From Lachnospiraceae bacterium JC7 (GTDB lineage Bacteria; Bacillota; Clostridia; Lachnospirales; Lachnospiraceae): a DNA stretch of 64,000 bases. This document shows, one piece after another, positions 18,040 through 27,540 of the stretch (the first letter of the stretch is position 1; each line of letters opens with the position of its first letter). Made by a program: the position numbers and the translations under genes. The stretch is from assembly GCA_000513555.1 (NCBI GenBank), contig ALYD01000009.1, positions 1-64,000 of the forward strand, read 5' to 3'. Below the pieces are notes generated by a model. It searched no databases. It had not been told where the DNA came from and saw only the letters and a program-made list of their open reading frames with translations.

Positions 18040-18885
18040 TCATACCAGTCCCAGTTCCTTTATGGCATAGGCGATACCGTCCTCTTCCACTCTTCTGGTT
18101 ATGAAGGGGTCAAATGCCTCAAGCTCCGGAGCGTGTTTCCCCATGGCTATATTGTTGCCGCAAGCCTTGAACATCTCGATGTCGTTGGTGCTGTCTCCGA
18201 ATCCATAGGCGTCATCCTTTGTGAGCCCAAGGTACTGGAGCATGCGGTCTACTGCATTGCCCTTGCCGTGGCCCTTGGGAACATTCTCATAGAAGCCCTT
18301 TCCACGGTCTATGATATGGAACATACCTGAGTATTCCCTGAAAAATCCCTCAACATCCGAAGGATTATGGCTTGCGAAGGCCTCGCCTCTTCCGTTTCCC
18401 ATGCCGTCATCGGAATGGACGCAGAACTTGGATATCTCAAAATCGCTGTCGTAGTCTGATGCGTCAAGGCCGTTTTCCGAGCGGATAAATGCATCCATAT
18501 ATGTGTAGTAGTCTTTTAACAGCGGATGAGCCTTTAGAAGTGCTTCAGAAGGCTGGCAATGCCATCCGCCCCGTCCTTCAAGGTACAGAAGCATGCCGTA
18601 TTTGTCGGAGGCCTGTTTGATCTGCTCCTTGAGATCTTTTGATAATTTATAGTAGTAGACCGGAGAGCCGTTATAGATCAGCTCTGTTCCGCAGCCGCAG
18701 AGATAACCATCCACAGAGATCATGCCCTGAACCTTTTTCAGCATGCCGCTGGTCCTGCCGGAATTGATAAATACCTTGTTCCCCAGCTCTCTGGTTCTTT
18801 TGATTGCGGAAAGTGCGCTTTCCGGTATCTTATGTGTTTTTTCGTCAAGTAAAGTTCCGTCTACGTCAAAAAATAATGCTTTCAT
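18040..18885 (-). CDS. Cof-type HAD phosphatase (second)
   Basis: 281 residues from the ATG at 18885; an upstream GTG adds only four residues and has no RBS. Motif I is FFDVDGTLLD, II is FINSGRT, III includes Lys in GHGKGNAV, and IV is GFGDSTNDIEMF. The C2 cap is intact. It belongs to the Cof subfamily (sugar-phosphate or nucleotide-like substrates). Unlike the HAD protein at 15256, it shares an operon-like position downstream of the GGDEF gene (53 bases). Confidence 0.87.
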   Translation of the reverse strand: MKALFFDVDGTLLDEKTHKIPESALSAIKRTRELGNKVFINSGRTSGMLKKVQGMISVDGYLCGCGTELIYNGSPVYYYKLSKDLKEQIKQASDKYGMLLYLEGRGGWHCQPSEALLKAHPLLKDYYTYMDAFIRSENGLDASDYDSDFEISKFCVHSDDGMGNGRGEAFASHNPSDVEGFFREYSGMFHIIDRGKGFYENVPKGHGKGNAVDRMLQYLGLTKDDAYGFGDSTNDIEMFKACGNNIAMGKHAPELEAFDPFITRRVEEDGIAYAIKELGLV

Positions 18886-18938
18886 TGTATGTCCCACGAT
18901 GTTGATCTATATATGTTTATCTTTCGGGAAGTCAGTGG

Positions 18939-20624
18939 TCATTCATCCGCATTCTTAAGCGGTTCGTCCCTTACTTCCACTACCTGTATGCGACCGTTTC
19001 GTTCCTTCTTTGCCTCGTACAGAGCCTTGTCCGCATTCTGGAAGAAGTCCCATTCCCTGTCGCTTTCAGCAGGTGTTTTAATGTAAAGCCCCTGAGATAT
19101 GGTGATGGGCTCTTTTACACTGATTCCGGCTGCCACGATATATTCCTGCAGAAGATCCTTGACTGTCTTTGTGTAGGAGATCATTTCCTTGGGGTCCATG
19201 CCGTAATACAGTATGAAAAATTCGTCTCCGCCGAATCTGGATACGATGATCTCCGAATCCTCCAGAAGCCTGAGATGTTTCTGCTCCGCACCGGATGATG
19301 CGGTCTGGGCTTCAAACTTTTCAGCCTTGTTCTGCTGGTGTGTCAGTATAAGTTTTTTGAGTACCCGGCCTAAAGTCTTCAGTACTATATCTCCGATCTG
19401 ATGACCGTAATTGTCATTGATCTCCTTGAAGTGATCGAAGTCAAGCATCTCTACTCCGAGAGGCCGTATGTTGTATGAAGCTTCAAAATACTTGGTCAGC
19501 TTCTCTTCCATGACACGTCTGTTGGGGATCTCCGTAAGTGTATCCATACGGACTTCTATCTCCAGATTCTTCTTTTCCTGGCTTATCTTGGCGATCTCTT
19601 CCTTGGAGTCGAAATATGACAGCAGCATCTTTCCGCTGGCTATCTCCGCAAAATCCTGAAGCTTCCAGTATCTTTTAAGCTCCGGCAGCAGCTTTTCTGT
19701 GTTGCCGGTCTCCTCATAGTAGTTTATCCTCTTCCGGCTTATATCCTGAAGGTGCCAGTAGTAGTTGGTGTTTTTCAGTATGCCTTCAAACATGTCGGCC
19801 ACCTTCAGCATATTGTCATAATGCTTTATTTCAGACAAACGATTAAGGAAATCGTTGATTATCAGAAGGTACTCTCCCGCATGGTCTGCGATCTCGATGC
19901 AGTTTTCTATGGCCTGCTTCTCCACAAGAGCTGCGTCGGGAGCATTGGTCCAGTACTTAAAGAAAAACTTCGGAACATAGTGGTACGGGGAGTTTTTGAA
20001 CATGGGCTTCATTTTCAGAATGTTGTCAAAAGGCTCCAGATATTCCCTTGCCGCATCATACTGCTTCAGTGCAGTGAGGGTCATGATAAGTGTCGCATAG
20101 TGAATGGGCATGGAATCTGTCTGATTTATGAATTCCGGATATTTCTTTACTATCTCATCCGCCTTTAAGGAGTATGTCAATGATTCCTTATAAAGGTTTT
20201 TGAAGTACAGGCACTGTGCGAAATGCATGTAGCTTTTGTAATAGGATAATGGAAGATTCTGCTGTTCCGCGATCTTCAGTTCTCTTGAATAGGCATCCAG
20301 GGCACTGGCCAGATTTCCCTGGTTCATATATGATACCCCCAGCATGGATATGACATGGCAGGCGGTATCGTAATCCTCATAATGAAGTAAAAAATGACTT
20401 GCTGTATTGAAGTATCTGGTGCAGTTATCTGTATCGGACAAAATGAAATAAGCATAACCCAGGGAGTAATAAAGCTCGCCGAGAACATCATACTCGTTTG
20501 CCGCGTTGGCCTCTCTCATGATTTCAGAGATCAGGGTTATACATTTTTGCGGATCAGAACGGGAAATTTTTTTGATCTTGAGATATTTTTTTCTGAAGGT
20601 TTCCGAGTATTTTCCCAATGTCAT
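18939..20624 (-). CDS. TPR-repeat diguanylate cyclase (GGDEF)
   Basis: 561 residues from the ATG at 20624, with GAGGTG four bases before it. There is no signal or membrane segment, so it is cytoplasmic. Residues about 1-330 are helical TPR-like repeats (LGELYYSLGYAYFILSD, LGVSYMNQGNLASAL). A short coiled coil (about 330-365) leads to a GGDEF domain (about 365-545). This has the intact active site RFGGDEFF and substrate motif LDFDHFKEINDNYG. The inhibitory RxxD site is not found at its usual place, so product inhibition may be weak. It makes c-di-GMP from two GTP; the TPR part probably senses a protein or peptide. No c-di-GMP riboswitch was recognised in the window. Confidence 0.88.
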   Translation of the reverse strand: MTLGKYSETFRKKYLKIKKISRSDPQKCITLISEIMREANAANEYDVLGELYYSLGYAYFILSDTDNCTRYFNTASHFLLHYEDYDTACHVISMLGVSYMNQGNLASALDAYSRELKIAEQQNLPLSYYKSYMHFAQCLYFKNLYKESLTYSLKADEIVKKYPEFINQTDSMPIHYATLIMTLTALKQYDAAREYLEPFDNILKMKPMFKNSPYHYVPKFFFKYWTNAPDAALVEKQAIENCIEIADHAGEYLLIINDFLNRLSEIKHYDNMLKVADMFEGILKNTNYYWHLQDISRKRINYYEETGNTEKLLPELKRYWKLQDFAEIASGKMLLSYFDSKEEIAKISQEKKNLEIEVRMDTLTEIPNRRVMEEKLTKYFEASYNIRPLGVEMLDFDHFKEINDNYGHQIGDIVLKTLGRVLKKLILTHQQNKAEKFEAQTASSGAEQKHLRLLEDSEIIVSRFGGDEFFILYYGMDPKEMISYTKTVKDLLQEYIVAAGISVKEPITISQGLYIKTPAESDREWDFFQNADKALYEAKKERNGRIQVVEVRDEPLKNADE

Positions 20625-20762
20625 GGTACACCTCAAGTAATACGCAGATAATATAAAAAATCGGGGTTTTAAACGTCCTTTTAAAGGGAAATTATAAAAT
20701 CCAACTCCTTATACTTTACTATATTTTGGGCAAGGTCACAATCCGTATTAAATTTAATGGGA

Positions 20763-20799
20763 AAAACCGCAGAATGAAAAGAGATCATTCCGCGGTTTT
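20763..20799 (-). terminator. Terminator of the glpQ-TRAP operon
   Basis: AAAACCGC and GCGGTTTT arms extended by GAATGA pairing, followed by T on the minus strand. It lies about 75 bases past the dctM stop. Confidence 0.8.
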
Positions 20800-20872
20800 C
20801 TATAAAGGAAAAGAACTGATGTGAATGCACAAAACTTAAATTCTGTTCTTTGAAGTGCCGTATCCCGCTGTT

Positions 20873-22159
20873 TCAGAACAGAAGATTCGGTATGAACAGT
20901 GTCAGATTCGGGAAGTATGTGACTATAAAGAGTGCCACCAGCAGTGCCACGATAAAGGCCACATCTTCTTTTACAAATTCAGGGATGCTGCACTTGGTGA
21001 TGCTGCACACCGTGAACATCATGGAACCGAAAGGCGGTGTTAGACCACCGATCATGATATTGACTATGATGATGAGACCGAAATGAACGAGGTCAACACC
21101 CATAGTCGAAACTACAGGAATAAGGAGCGGTGCAAGGATGATCATGGCAGCTCCGCCCTCCATGAACATACCTACGATGAGAAGTATGCAGTTGATGATG
21201 AAGAGCATCAGGTACTTGTTTGAGGTGATGCTGAGAAGTGCCTTGGAGATAAGTCCGGGGATTCCCTCCCATGTCATGTACTGGCCGAAAACATTGGCAG
21301 CAACGATGATGAGAACTACACCTGCTGTACCTTCAACAGTTTCTCTGAGGATAGGTGCGATGTGCTCAGGCTTCAATTCCTTGTAGACAAATGAGCCGAC
21401 GATTATACAGTAAAGTACCGCTACTGCTCCGCACTCTGAAGGTGTGAAGATACCGATACGCATTCCTCCGATGATTCCGAAGGGGAAGAATATAGCCCAG
21501 ATGGAATCGAGAGCCTGACGGCCGATCTCCTTTGCTGTGGCAGGCTTCTCTCTGGTCGGCTTATAGCCTCTCTTCTTGGAAATGATGTGTACGGTTATCA
21601 TAAGGCAAAGCGCCATGAAGATGCCGGGAATGTAACCGGCCATGAACATCTTTCCGACGGAGACATTGGCGATAAGAGCGTAAATAATGAGATTGATTCC
21701 GGGCGGGATGACAGGTGTTACTGCGGATGAAGCAGCTGTGATGGCTGCAGCAAATCCTCTGTCGTAACCGCGGCGTTCCATCTCGGGAACCAGCATCTTC
21801 GCCTCCATGGCGGCATCTGCGTTGGCAGAGCCTGAAACTCCTCCCATAAGCATACTGAGGAGGACATTGACCTGAGCAAGTGCGCCCGGCATATGACCTG
21901 TCAGTACGTCCGCAAAGGACATGAGCTTCTTACTGATTCCGGCATAGTTCATGATGGAACCTGCCATTACGAAGAACGGGATCGCAAGAAGGGAGAAGGA
22001 CTGTGAACTGGTGATGAACTTCTGAAGGATCAGATGTGAAGGTGATCCTGTGTTTGCAAATGCAAAGTAGGTAAGGGTCGCGCCAAACAGTGCATAGGCG
22101 ATGGGAATACCTGTGAAGTATAAGATCAACACAATAAAAAGCGGGGTTAATCCTGACAT
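20873..22159 (-). CDS. dctM: TRAP transporter large permease subunit DctM
   Basis: 428 residues with about 12 hydrophobic helices. Typical DctM motifs are GVSGSANADAAMEAKMLVPEM in the first half and MFMEGGAAMIILAPLLIPV in the second. It is normal length and starts three bases after the dctQ stop, so translation is coupled. It forms the sodium-driven membrane channel of a tripartite ATP-independent periplasmic-type transporter, working with DctQ and the lipoprotein DctP. Last gene of the glpQ-dctP-dctQ-dctM set. Confidence 0.93.
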   Translation of the reverse strand: MSGLTPLFIVLILYFTGIPIAYALFGATLTYFAFANTGSPSHLILQKFITSSQSFSLLAIPFFVMAGSIMNYAGISKKLMSFADVLTGHMPGALAQVNVLLSMLMGGVSGSANADAAMEAKMLVPEMERRGYDRGFAAAITAASSAVTPVIPPGINLIIYALIANVSVGKMFMAGYIPGIFMALCLMITVHIISKKRGYKPTREKPATAKEIGRQALDSIWAIFFPFGIIGGMRIGIFTPSECGAVAVLYCIIVGSFVYKELKPEHIAPILRETVEGTAGVVLIIVAANVFGQYMTWEGIPGLISKALLSITSNKYLMLFIINCILLIVGMFMEGGAAMIILAPLLIPVVSTMGVDLVHFGLIIIVNIMIGGLTPPFGSMMFTVCSITKCSIPEFVKEDVAFIVALLVALFIVTYFPNLTLFIPNLLF

Positions 22160-22162
22160 CTT

Positions 22163-22645
22163 TTAGGCCTCCTTTTCTGTGTTTTTCGGAAAATCTCTGA
22201 CCATCTTTACAAGATGAAGGACTGTGTAAAGAGTTGTAAGTCCGAATCCGACGATGAGGGATGAGCTTACCCATGCGGAAGAAATTCCTAGAACGGATGT
22301 AGCGATCTTGTGGGTCTTGTCAACGTAAATGCAGGCAAGGTAAAGAATATATGAGTTTACGGCGAAAAGTACCAGCTGAACGATTATCTTCACGATCTTC
22401 TGTAGTGTCTTCGGCAGCATGTTTACCAACATGTCGATGCCTAGCTGTGTACCATTCCGATATGCTCCGGCACTTCCGATAAAAATCGCCCACACAAAGC
22501 AGTTGGTGGCGACTTCTTCGCTCCAATATATACCTTTGTTCAGAAAATATCGGAAAAATACATTAGTGAGGACCAAAACCGTCGTGATGACGATCAGGAG
22601 GGCTGCAATGGCTTCCTCTGGATTCTGTCGTATGAATTTTTTCAT
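22163..22645 (-). CDS. dctQ: TRAP transporter small permease subunit DctQ
   Basis: 160 residues with four transmembrane helices and the family motif WSEEVATNCFVWAIFIGSA in helix 2. AGGAG precedes the start by ten bases. It bridges DctP and DctM. A GC-rich hairpin separates it from dctP. Confidence 0.92.
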   Translation of the reverse strand: MKKFIRQNPEEAIAALLIVITTVLVLTNVFFRYFLNKGIYWSEEVATNCFVWAIFIGSAGAYRNGTQLGIDMLVNMLPKTLQKIVKIIVQLVLFAVNSYILYLACIYVDKTHKIATSVLGISSAWVSSSLIVGFGLTTLYTVLHLVKMVRDFPKNTEKEA

Positions 22646-22674
22646 ATGAGCTCAACTCCTGTTTTATTTTTTAT

Positions 22675-22698
22675 GGGAAGGAGGCGCGCCCCCTTCCC
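22675..22698 (-). other. Intercistronic hairpin between dctP and dctQ
   Basis: The arms GGGAAGG / CCTTCCC flank a ten-base GC-rich loop. No T run follows on the minus strand, so it is not a full terminator. Such hairpins can protect the upstream mRNA and keep the binding protein in excess over the permease; that role is inferred. Confidence 0.5.
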
Positions 22699-22715
22699 TT
22701 TTGATTTAGCTTATA

Positions 22716-23834
22716 TTATTTAGGCATGTTCTTGATGTACTCCTGGAACTTGTCATAGAGACCAGGTGTAACACCCTTGTTTGTCTCCATGTCTTTGTAA
22801 AGAGGAGCTATCTTCTCCTGGAATGCAGCAGAATCTACTTCGTTGAATGTGATTCCCTGATCCTTCTCGAGAGCTGCCATCTGAGATGCTTCGCTCTCGG
22901 TGATCTCCTTGACCATCTGAACTGCGCCCTTGTCGAACTCCTCCTGGAGGATGGTTCTGTACTCTTCAGGAATGCTGTTGTAAACGTCAACGTTGATGTA
23001 AGCGCCGCAAACACCGAGGAGGTGCTTTGTAAGAGCCATCTTCTTTGCTACTTCTGCGGAACCGTTTGAACCGTAAGCGTCGATGGTTCCCTCGAGACCG
23101 TCAACTACGCCCTGCTGTACAGCTGAGATAGTATCTGCAAATCCCATAGGAGTTGCTGTAGCGCCCATAGCATTGATGGTGTTTACATAGAGCTCTGACT
23201 TAGGTGTACGGATCTTCATACCAACCAGATCATCAGGAGTCTTGATATCCTTGTTTGTCATCATGGAACGGAAACCGAAGATATATCCGAGGTTAAGGAT
23301 CTTGATGCCCTGCTTCTCGAGCTGAGCTTCCATATCCTGTACTTCAGGTGTTGTAAGAAGGTACTGGTACTGGTCATAGCTTGTAACGAGCATAGGTCCT
23401 GCAAGTACGTTGAAGTCCTTGACATAGTCTGCAAGATAGCTTGGGTCCTCAACGGAAATGAAGTTCGCACCCTGAGCAACCTGTGCAACACCGTCCTGAT
23501 ATACAGGAAGCTGTGACTGAGGGAAGCACTGGATGTCGATGGCTCCGTTTGTCTTCTCTCTTACATTGTCAGCGATTCTCTGCATGTTCTTGGTGAGAGC
23601 CTCGTTAGGTGCAAATACATGGCTTAATTTTAATTCAAGATGGTAGTCGCTTGGTGCTGCCTCTGCCTGAGCGGCTGTTGTTGCAGCCTCCTCTTTCTTT
23701 GCTTCTGTAGCTGCTGCTTCTGTTTTAGCTGCTTCGGTTGTTCCGCCTGCGTTTGATCCGCCGCATCCTGCGATGGTTGCTGCAGTCATGGCTGCTGCCA
23801 TGATAACTGCAAGTGCCTTGTTCATTTTTCTCAT
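22716..23834 (-). CDS. dctP: TRAP transporter substrate-binding lipoprotein DctP
   Basis: 372 residues. The lipobox IAGC (Cys about 24) is followed by a long Ala/Glu/Thr linker (about 30-60), a style common in Lachnospiraceae lipoproteins. The mature part begins LELKLSHVFAPNEALTK. The ligand-binding Arg of GMKIRTP and the TPMGFADTISAVQQGVVDGLE motif are intact, which normally means a substrate with a negative charge. It follows glpQ by 38 bases, so a glycerophosphodiester or glycerol phosphate is a candidate ligand; a sugar acid is an equally family-typical alternative. AAGGAGG lies six bases before the ATG. Confidence 0.9.
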   Translation of the reverse strand: MRKMNKALAVIMAAAMTAATIAGCGGSNAGGTTEAAKTEAAATEAKKEEAATTAAQAEAAPSDYHLELKLSHVFAPNEALTKNMQRIADNVREKTNGAIDIQCFPQSQLPVYQDGVAQVAQGANFISVEDPSYLADYVKDFNVLAGPMLVTSYDQYQYLLTTPEVQDMEAQLEKQGIKILNLGYIFGFRSMMTNKDIKTPDDLVGMKIRTPKSELYVNTINAMGATATPMGFADTISAVQQGVVDGLEGTIDAYGSNGSAEVAKKMALTKHLLGVCGAYINVDVYNSIPEEYRTILQEEFDKGAVQMVKEITESEASQMAALEKDQGITFNEVDSAAFQEKIAPLYKDMETNKGVTPGLYDKFQEYIKNMPK

Positions 23835-23872
23835 AAATGACCTCCTTGTAAAAATGATTTATTGATAATGCT

Positions 23873-24610
23873 TTACCCGCACATCTCTTTTCTGATGGCT
23901 GAGATCCTGTCAGGGAAGTTTCCGATGATGGTATCCACGCCAACGCTTATCATCGCCCTGATATCTTCTTCGTTATTAACGGTCCAGGTGTTGATCTCTA
24001 TACCCTCTTTTTTGATCCCCTCAACGATTTCCTTTGTGTTGTTGTAAAAAATAGGATGATAGCACTCTACTCCGGCATCCTTCACATACTTTCCGGGATT
24101 CAGTAACCATGACTCTGTGAGGAATCCGCACTTTATCTCCGGGCAGATCTCCTTTGTTCGCATAACGCTGTAGTGGTTGAAGGACGAAATGATGATCCTG
24201 TCTACCATGTCAAATTCACGTACCAGATCCATGACCTTCTTTTCTATGCCCTCATAGACAAATATGCCGGTCTTAAGCTCTATATTCGTAATGAGCTTTG
24301 TGGGCTCCAGAAGCTCCAGATACTCACGAAGAGTCATGATCTGCTGAGGCTCTACCTGACCTGCAAATCTGAATGAAAGGTCTGCCTTTTTCAGCTCATC
24401 AAGGGTGTAGTCCTTTACATAGCCCTTCATGTTTACTGCAGTACGATCCAGAAGCTCGTCATGAATGATTACCAGCTCTCCATCCTTCGTAAGGTGAACG
24501 TCCATCTCGATTCCGTCACATCCGGGTGTCTCGATGGCCTTTTGGAAAGCAAGCCTTGTATTCTCCGGATAGTTACCGGAAAAACCACGATGTCCAAAAT
24601 TCCTGACCAT
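23873..24610 (-). CDS. glpQ: Glycerophosphodiester phosphodiesterase, cytoplasmic
   Basis: 245 residues from the ATG at 24610, chosen because a perfect GGAGG lies six bases upstream and the family start NFGHRGFSG follows. Earlier in-frame ATGs exist at 24664 and 24691. TIM-barrel GDPD motifs are HRGFSGNYPENT (catalytic His, metal Glu), EMDVHLTKDGELVIIHD (metal Glu/Asp, second His) and IELKTG. There is no signal peptide, so it should cleave glycerophosphodiesters to glycerol-3-phosphate and an alcohol inside the cell. It is the first gene of the TRAP operon. Confidence 0.9.
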   Translation of the reverse strand: MVRNFGHRGFSGNYPENTRLAFQKAIETPGCDGIEMDVHLTKDGELVIIHDELLDRTAVNMKGYVKDYTLDELKKADLSFRFAGQVEPQQIMTLREYLELLEPTKLITNIELKTGIFVYEGIEKKVMDLVREFDMVDRIIISSFNHYSVMRTKEICPEIKCGFLTESWLLNPGKYVKDAGVECYHPIFYNNTKEIVEGIKKEGIEINTWTVNNEEDIRAMISVGVDTIIGNFPDRISAIRKEMCG

Positions 24611-25173
24611 TTTTTTCCTCCGTTCCGGCAGTATGAGCTCATTCATATTTTCGGGAATAGCCATAGGATAACCTCTGCCTTGAACTATCATTGAAATGAT
24701 ATATGCGTAGAAAAAATAGCCTTTTCTTATAATTTTAAGCTATTTGCGTTAGAAAATAAGTTAAAAAGCCAAAAAAATACGTCCGACTAAAAATCATCTG
24801 ACAGAGCAAATGATTTTACAGCTGAACGTCGTCTCATCTCTCCAACACAACCGCATATCTTGTTACTTCCCTATAATACCTCTTAAGCGGCATTTTCTCA
24901 ACAAGGAATTGTTATATTTGCATAATAATTTGCGAGATTGTTAAATAATATACATAATATTGCACAAAATCATAAAGATAATTAAATCCCGAAATGCGAT
25001 TGCAAAAATCCATTTTTTTATGAGTACCGGATCATAAATGAGCTTTATTTGTTTCGCCTGTTTACCGTTCAGTGAGCATGAGTAGAAAAAACGGAATTTA
25101 TTGTTTGTGTGATTCAGCCGATATAGATATTAATATAGTTTCGGAATCGGGATTTTACGAAAGGAGCACCACC
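24611..25173. other. AT-rich divergent intergenic region
   Basis: About 560 bases without a convincing gene between glpQ (minus) and the secreted protein (plus). It should hold both promoters. A TATAAT occurs at 24872-24877 without a good -35 partner. No riboswitch, repeat or tRNA was recognised. Confidence 0.5.
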
Positions 25174-25821
25174 ATGACCTATATGTTAAAGAAAAAGATC
25201 ACAGCTGTTCTGGCAGTTGCTGTCATTATATGCGGTCTGCCGTTTACAGCATTTGCAAAAACGAATGCGAAGAGTTTTTCCAAGGGAGACATCAAAGACA
25301 ACAAATATGTTAATGAATATTTCGGATACAGTGTCGGGGCTCCCAAGGGATATACCTTCTATAATGATAAAGAGCTTGCTGAGTTCAACGAAGTAACCGA
25401 AGCTTATATGTCAGATGCTGAAGCCGTTAAAAAGAGCATTGATGCCGGAGAATCTGTGATCGTAGCCTATGCAGAAGGAAGCAATGGATACAACAATTTG
25501 AATATAGGTGTATCACAGGGCGATGATGCCATCGAAAAGCTTGATGATGTAAAGGACATATATGTGGAATATATGGATTCCGTCAAGGAGACCCTTGAGT
25601 CTATGGGATTCACGGTTGAAAAAGTGAGTGTTATGGATGAAAAGATCGACGGAGAAAAGGCTTATGCCTTGTGGTCGAAGTCTACCATCAAGGGCGTGGA
25701 TATGTATCAGAAACAGACCATGTTCTTCAAGGGAGACTATATCATGACCATAACCGCAACAACCATAGGCGATGATGATACGGATGCCATTTTCAAGAAC
25801 ATTAAGAAGCTCTCAAAATGA
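25174..25821 (+). CDS. Secreted hypothetical protein
   Basis: 215 residues from the ATG at 25174, where AAGGAG sits seven bases upstream; an in-frame extension to 25072 is not needed. A signal peptide (LKKKITAVLAVAVIICG, cleavage near AFA) has no lipobox Cys, so the product is released or wall-associated. The mature domain has the pattern NEYFGYSVGAPKGYTFYND and ends in a beta strand/loop KQTMFFKGDYIMTITAT. This resembles the small PsbP-like or DUF-type extracellular domains of Firmicutes, but I do not recognise a specific family. Monocistronic; it shares a terminator with the glycerol operon. Confidence 0.75.
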   Translation: MTYMLKKKITAVLAVAVIICGLPFTAFAKTNAKSFSKGDIKDNKYVNEYFGYSVGAPKGYTFYNDKELAEFNEVTEAYMSDAEAVKKSIDAGESVIVAYAEGSNGYNNLNIGVSQGDDAIEKLDDVKDIYVEYMDSVKETLESMGFTVEKVSVMDEKIDGEKAYALWSKSTIKGVDMYQKQTMFFKGDYIMTITATTIGDDDTDAIFKNIKKLSK

Positions 25822-25830
25822 GCTTAAAGA

Positions 25831-25857
25831 AAGGCTGTGATCAACGACCACAGCCTT
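25831..25857. terminator. Bidirectional terminator
   Basis: The perfect arms AAGGCTGTG / CACAGCCTT are flanked by A and T runs. It ends both the plus-strand secreted protein gene and the minus-strand glycerol operon. Confidence 0.88.
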
Positions 25858-25888
25858 TTAAATTGCGAGTAGTTTTTACAGATCCTTA

Positions 25889-26257
25889 TCAGCCGACTTT
25901 GGCGATATTTCTTGTGGCTACAACGGAAACTCCTGTGCCTGCCACGTCTTCGATCAGTACGTCACCGATATGTACAGGTGCGTCGCATTTTACATGGTTG
26001 ATGTCATGCATAACTGCGAAGATCTTGTCCTTAGGGATATCTGATGCGGTCTTGCAGCAGACTCTTGCCTTGTCTCCCCCTGTGACAGCTATGGTTGAAG
26101 TTACGATACGGGTAGGGTTCGTAACCTCCTTTCTGGCATAGATGTCGCCTCTCTTACAGGTGTTTCCGGAAACGGATACGACCTCTCCCTTTTCCATCTC
26201 GACTGTTACCTGGCAGCCCATCGGACAGCCGATACATGTTAAATGTCTCTGTTCCAT
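25889..26257 (-). CDS. DUF1667 cysteine-rich subunit of the glycerol-3-phosphate dehydrogenase cluster
   Basis: 122 residues. The N-terminal CIGCPMGC plus a Cys in SGNTCKRGD look like ligands for an iron-sulfur cluster. DUF1667 proteins are regularly encoded after two FAD oxidoreductases in clostridial glycerol operons and are thought to pass electrons; this is family knowledge. GGAG lies 12 bases before the ATG. It is the last gene of the operon, 14 bases after the FAD oxidoreductase. Confidence 0.85.
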   Translation of the reverse strand: MEQRHLTCIGCPMGCQVTVEMEKGEVVSVSGNTCKRGDIYARKEVTNPTRIVTSTIAVTGGDKARVCCKTASDIPKDKIFAVMHDINHVKCDAPVHIGDVLIEDVAGTGVSVVATRNIAKVG

Positions 26258-26271
26258 CTTCTGTTCTCCTT

Positions 26272-27540
26272 TCAGTCTTTCTCGATCTTTATGGTGATGG
26301 TATCCATATCAGGTCTGTCTAAAAGATCCTGCTTCTTAACGATTACCTGCTCCATTTCGCCCGGTGCGAGGATCTGGCGCTTTCTGTGCTGAACGCGCTC
26401 CTCACCGTAATAAACACTTACATAGGAATCCTTGTAAACATCACCTACTCTGAAACGGACTGTAAGGTTATCATCCATACGGCCAGGATCGATGGTTGAA
26501 GGAACTGTGTATCTTGCGCCCTCAGTTGCAGTGAGCTTTATCACCTTGCCTGATGCGTTGCTGTCCAGAAGTCCCTGAACATACTTGACCGCATTAAGAC
26601 CTGCACGGCCTGCTTCCTCGGAAACATAGTCAACGAGATCGTGAACGTGGAGAACATTACCGCAGGCAAAAACACCCGGAATGTTTGTCTCCAGACTCTC
26701 ATTAACAACAGGACCTGAAGTGATGCGGCTCATCTCAACACCTGCCGACTGTGAAAGCTCATTCTCAGGAATGAGACCGCAGGAAAGAAGAAGTGTGTCA
26801 CAGGTGTAGCGCTCTTCTGTTCCAGGAACCGGCTTTCTGTCCGGACCAACCTCAGCGATGGTAACAGCTGTGATGTGCTCTCTTCCCTCGATGTCGATGA
26901 CTGTGTGTGAAAGCTTGAGAGGGATGCCGTAATCGTCAAGACACTGAACGATGTTTCTCTTGAGACCGCCGGAGTAAGGCATGAGCTCTGCCACTACCTT
27001 TACCTTTGCGCCTTCAAGTGTCATACGTCTTGCCATGATGAGGCCAATGTCTCCGGAACCGAGTATTACGACTTCTCTTCCCGGCATATATCCCTCGATG
27101 TTTACAAGTCTCTGAGCGGTACCTGCCGAGAAGATTCCTGCAGGTCTGTAGCCCGGGATATTGAGGGCTCCTCTCGGACGCTCGCGGCAGCCCATGGCGA
27201 GGATAACTGACTTTGCCTGGATCTGGAACATACCGTCTTCCTTGTTCATGGCTGTGATGACCTTTTCAGGTGATATGTCCATGACCATGGTATTTAACTT
27301 GTATTCGATTCCGAGTTCAAGTGCCTGTGTTATGAAACGGCCTGCGTACTCGGGACCTGTGAGCTCCTCCTTGAAGGTGTGGAGACCGAAACCGTTATGT
27401 ATGCACTGATTGAGGATTCCTCCGAGCTCTGAGTCTCTTTCAAGGATCAGAATGCTGTCGCAGCCGGCATTCTTTGCGGCTACTGCTGCGGCAAGACCTG
27501 CGGGGCCGCCGCCTACTATTACGATGTCAATTGTATTCAT
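26272..27540 (-). CDS. FAD/NAD-dependent oxidoreductase (GlpB-like partner)
   Basis: 422 residues. FAD motif GGGPAGLAAAVAAKNAG (about 9-25), CRERPRGALNIPGYRPAG, a second Rossmann NAD motif ILGSGDIGLIMARRM (about 158-172) and the FAD-closing PGVFACGNVLHVHDLVD. This is the pyridine nucleotide-disulfide fold with no redox CxxC. In this gene order it is the electron-accepting subunit of an anaerobic glycerol-3-phosphate dehydrogenase, linking GlpA to NAD. It overlaps glpA by four bases (ATGA). Confidence 0.87.
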   Translation of the reverse strand: MNTIDIVIVGGGPAGLAAAVAAKNAGCDSILILERDSELGGILNQCIHNGFGLHTFKEELTGPEYAGRFITQALELGIEYKLNTMVMDISPEKVITAMNKEDGMFQIQAKSVILAMGCRERPRGALNIPGYRPAGIFSAGTAQRLVNIEGYMPGREVVILGSGDIGLIMARRMTLEGAKVKVVAELMPYSGGLKRNIVQCLDDYGIPLKLSHTVIDIEGREHITAVTIAEVGPDRKPVPGTEERYTCDTLLLSCGLIPENELSQSAGVEMSRITSGPVVNESLETNIPGVFACGNVLHVHDLVDYVSEEAGRAGLNAVKYVQGLLDSNASGKVIKLTATEGARYTVPSTIDPGRMDDNLTVRFRVGDVYKDSYVSVYYGEERVQHRKRQILAPGEMEQVIVKKQDLLDRPDMDTITIKIEKD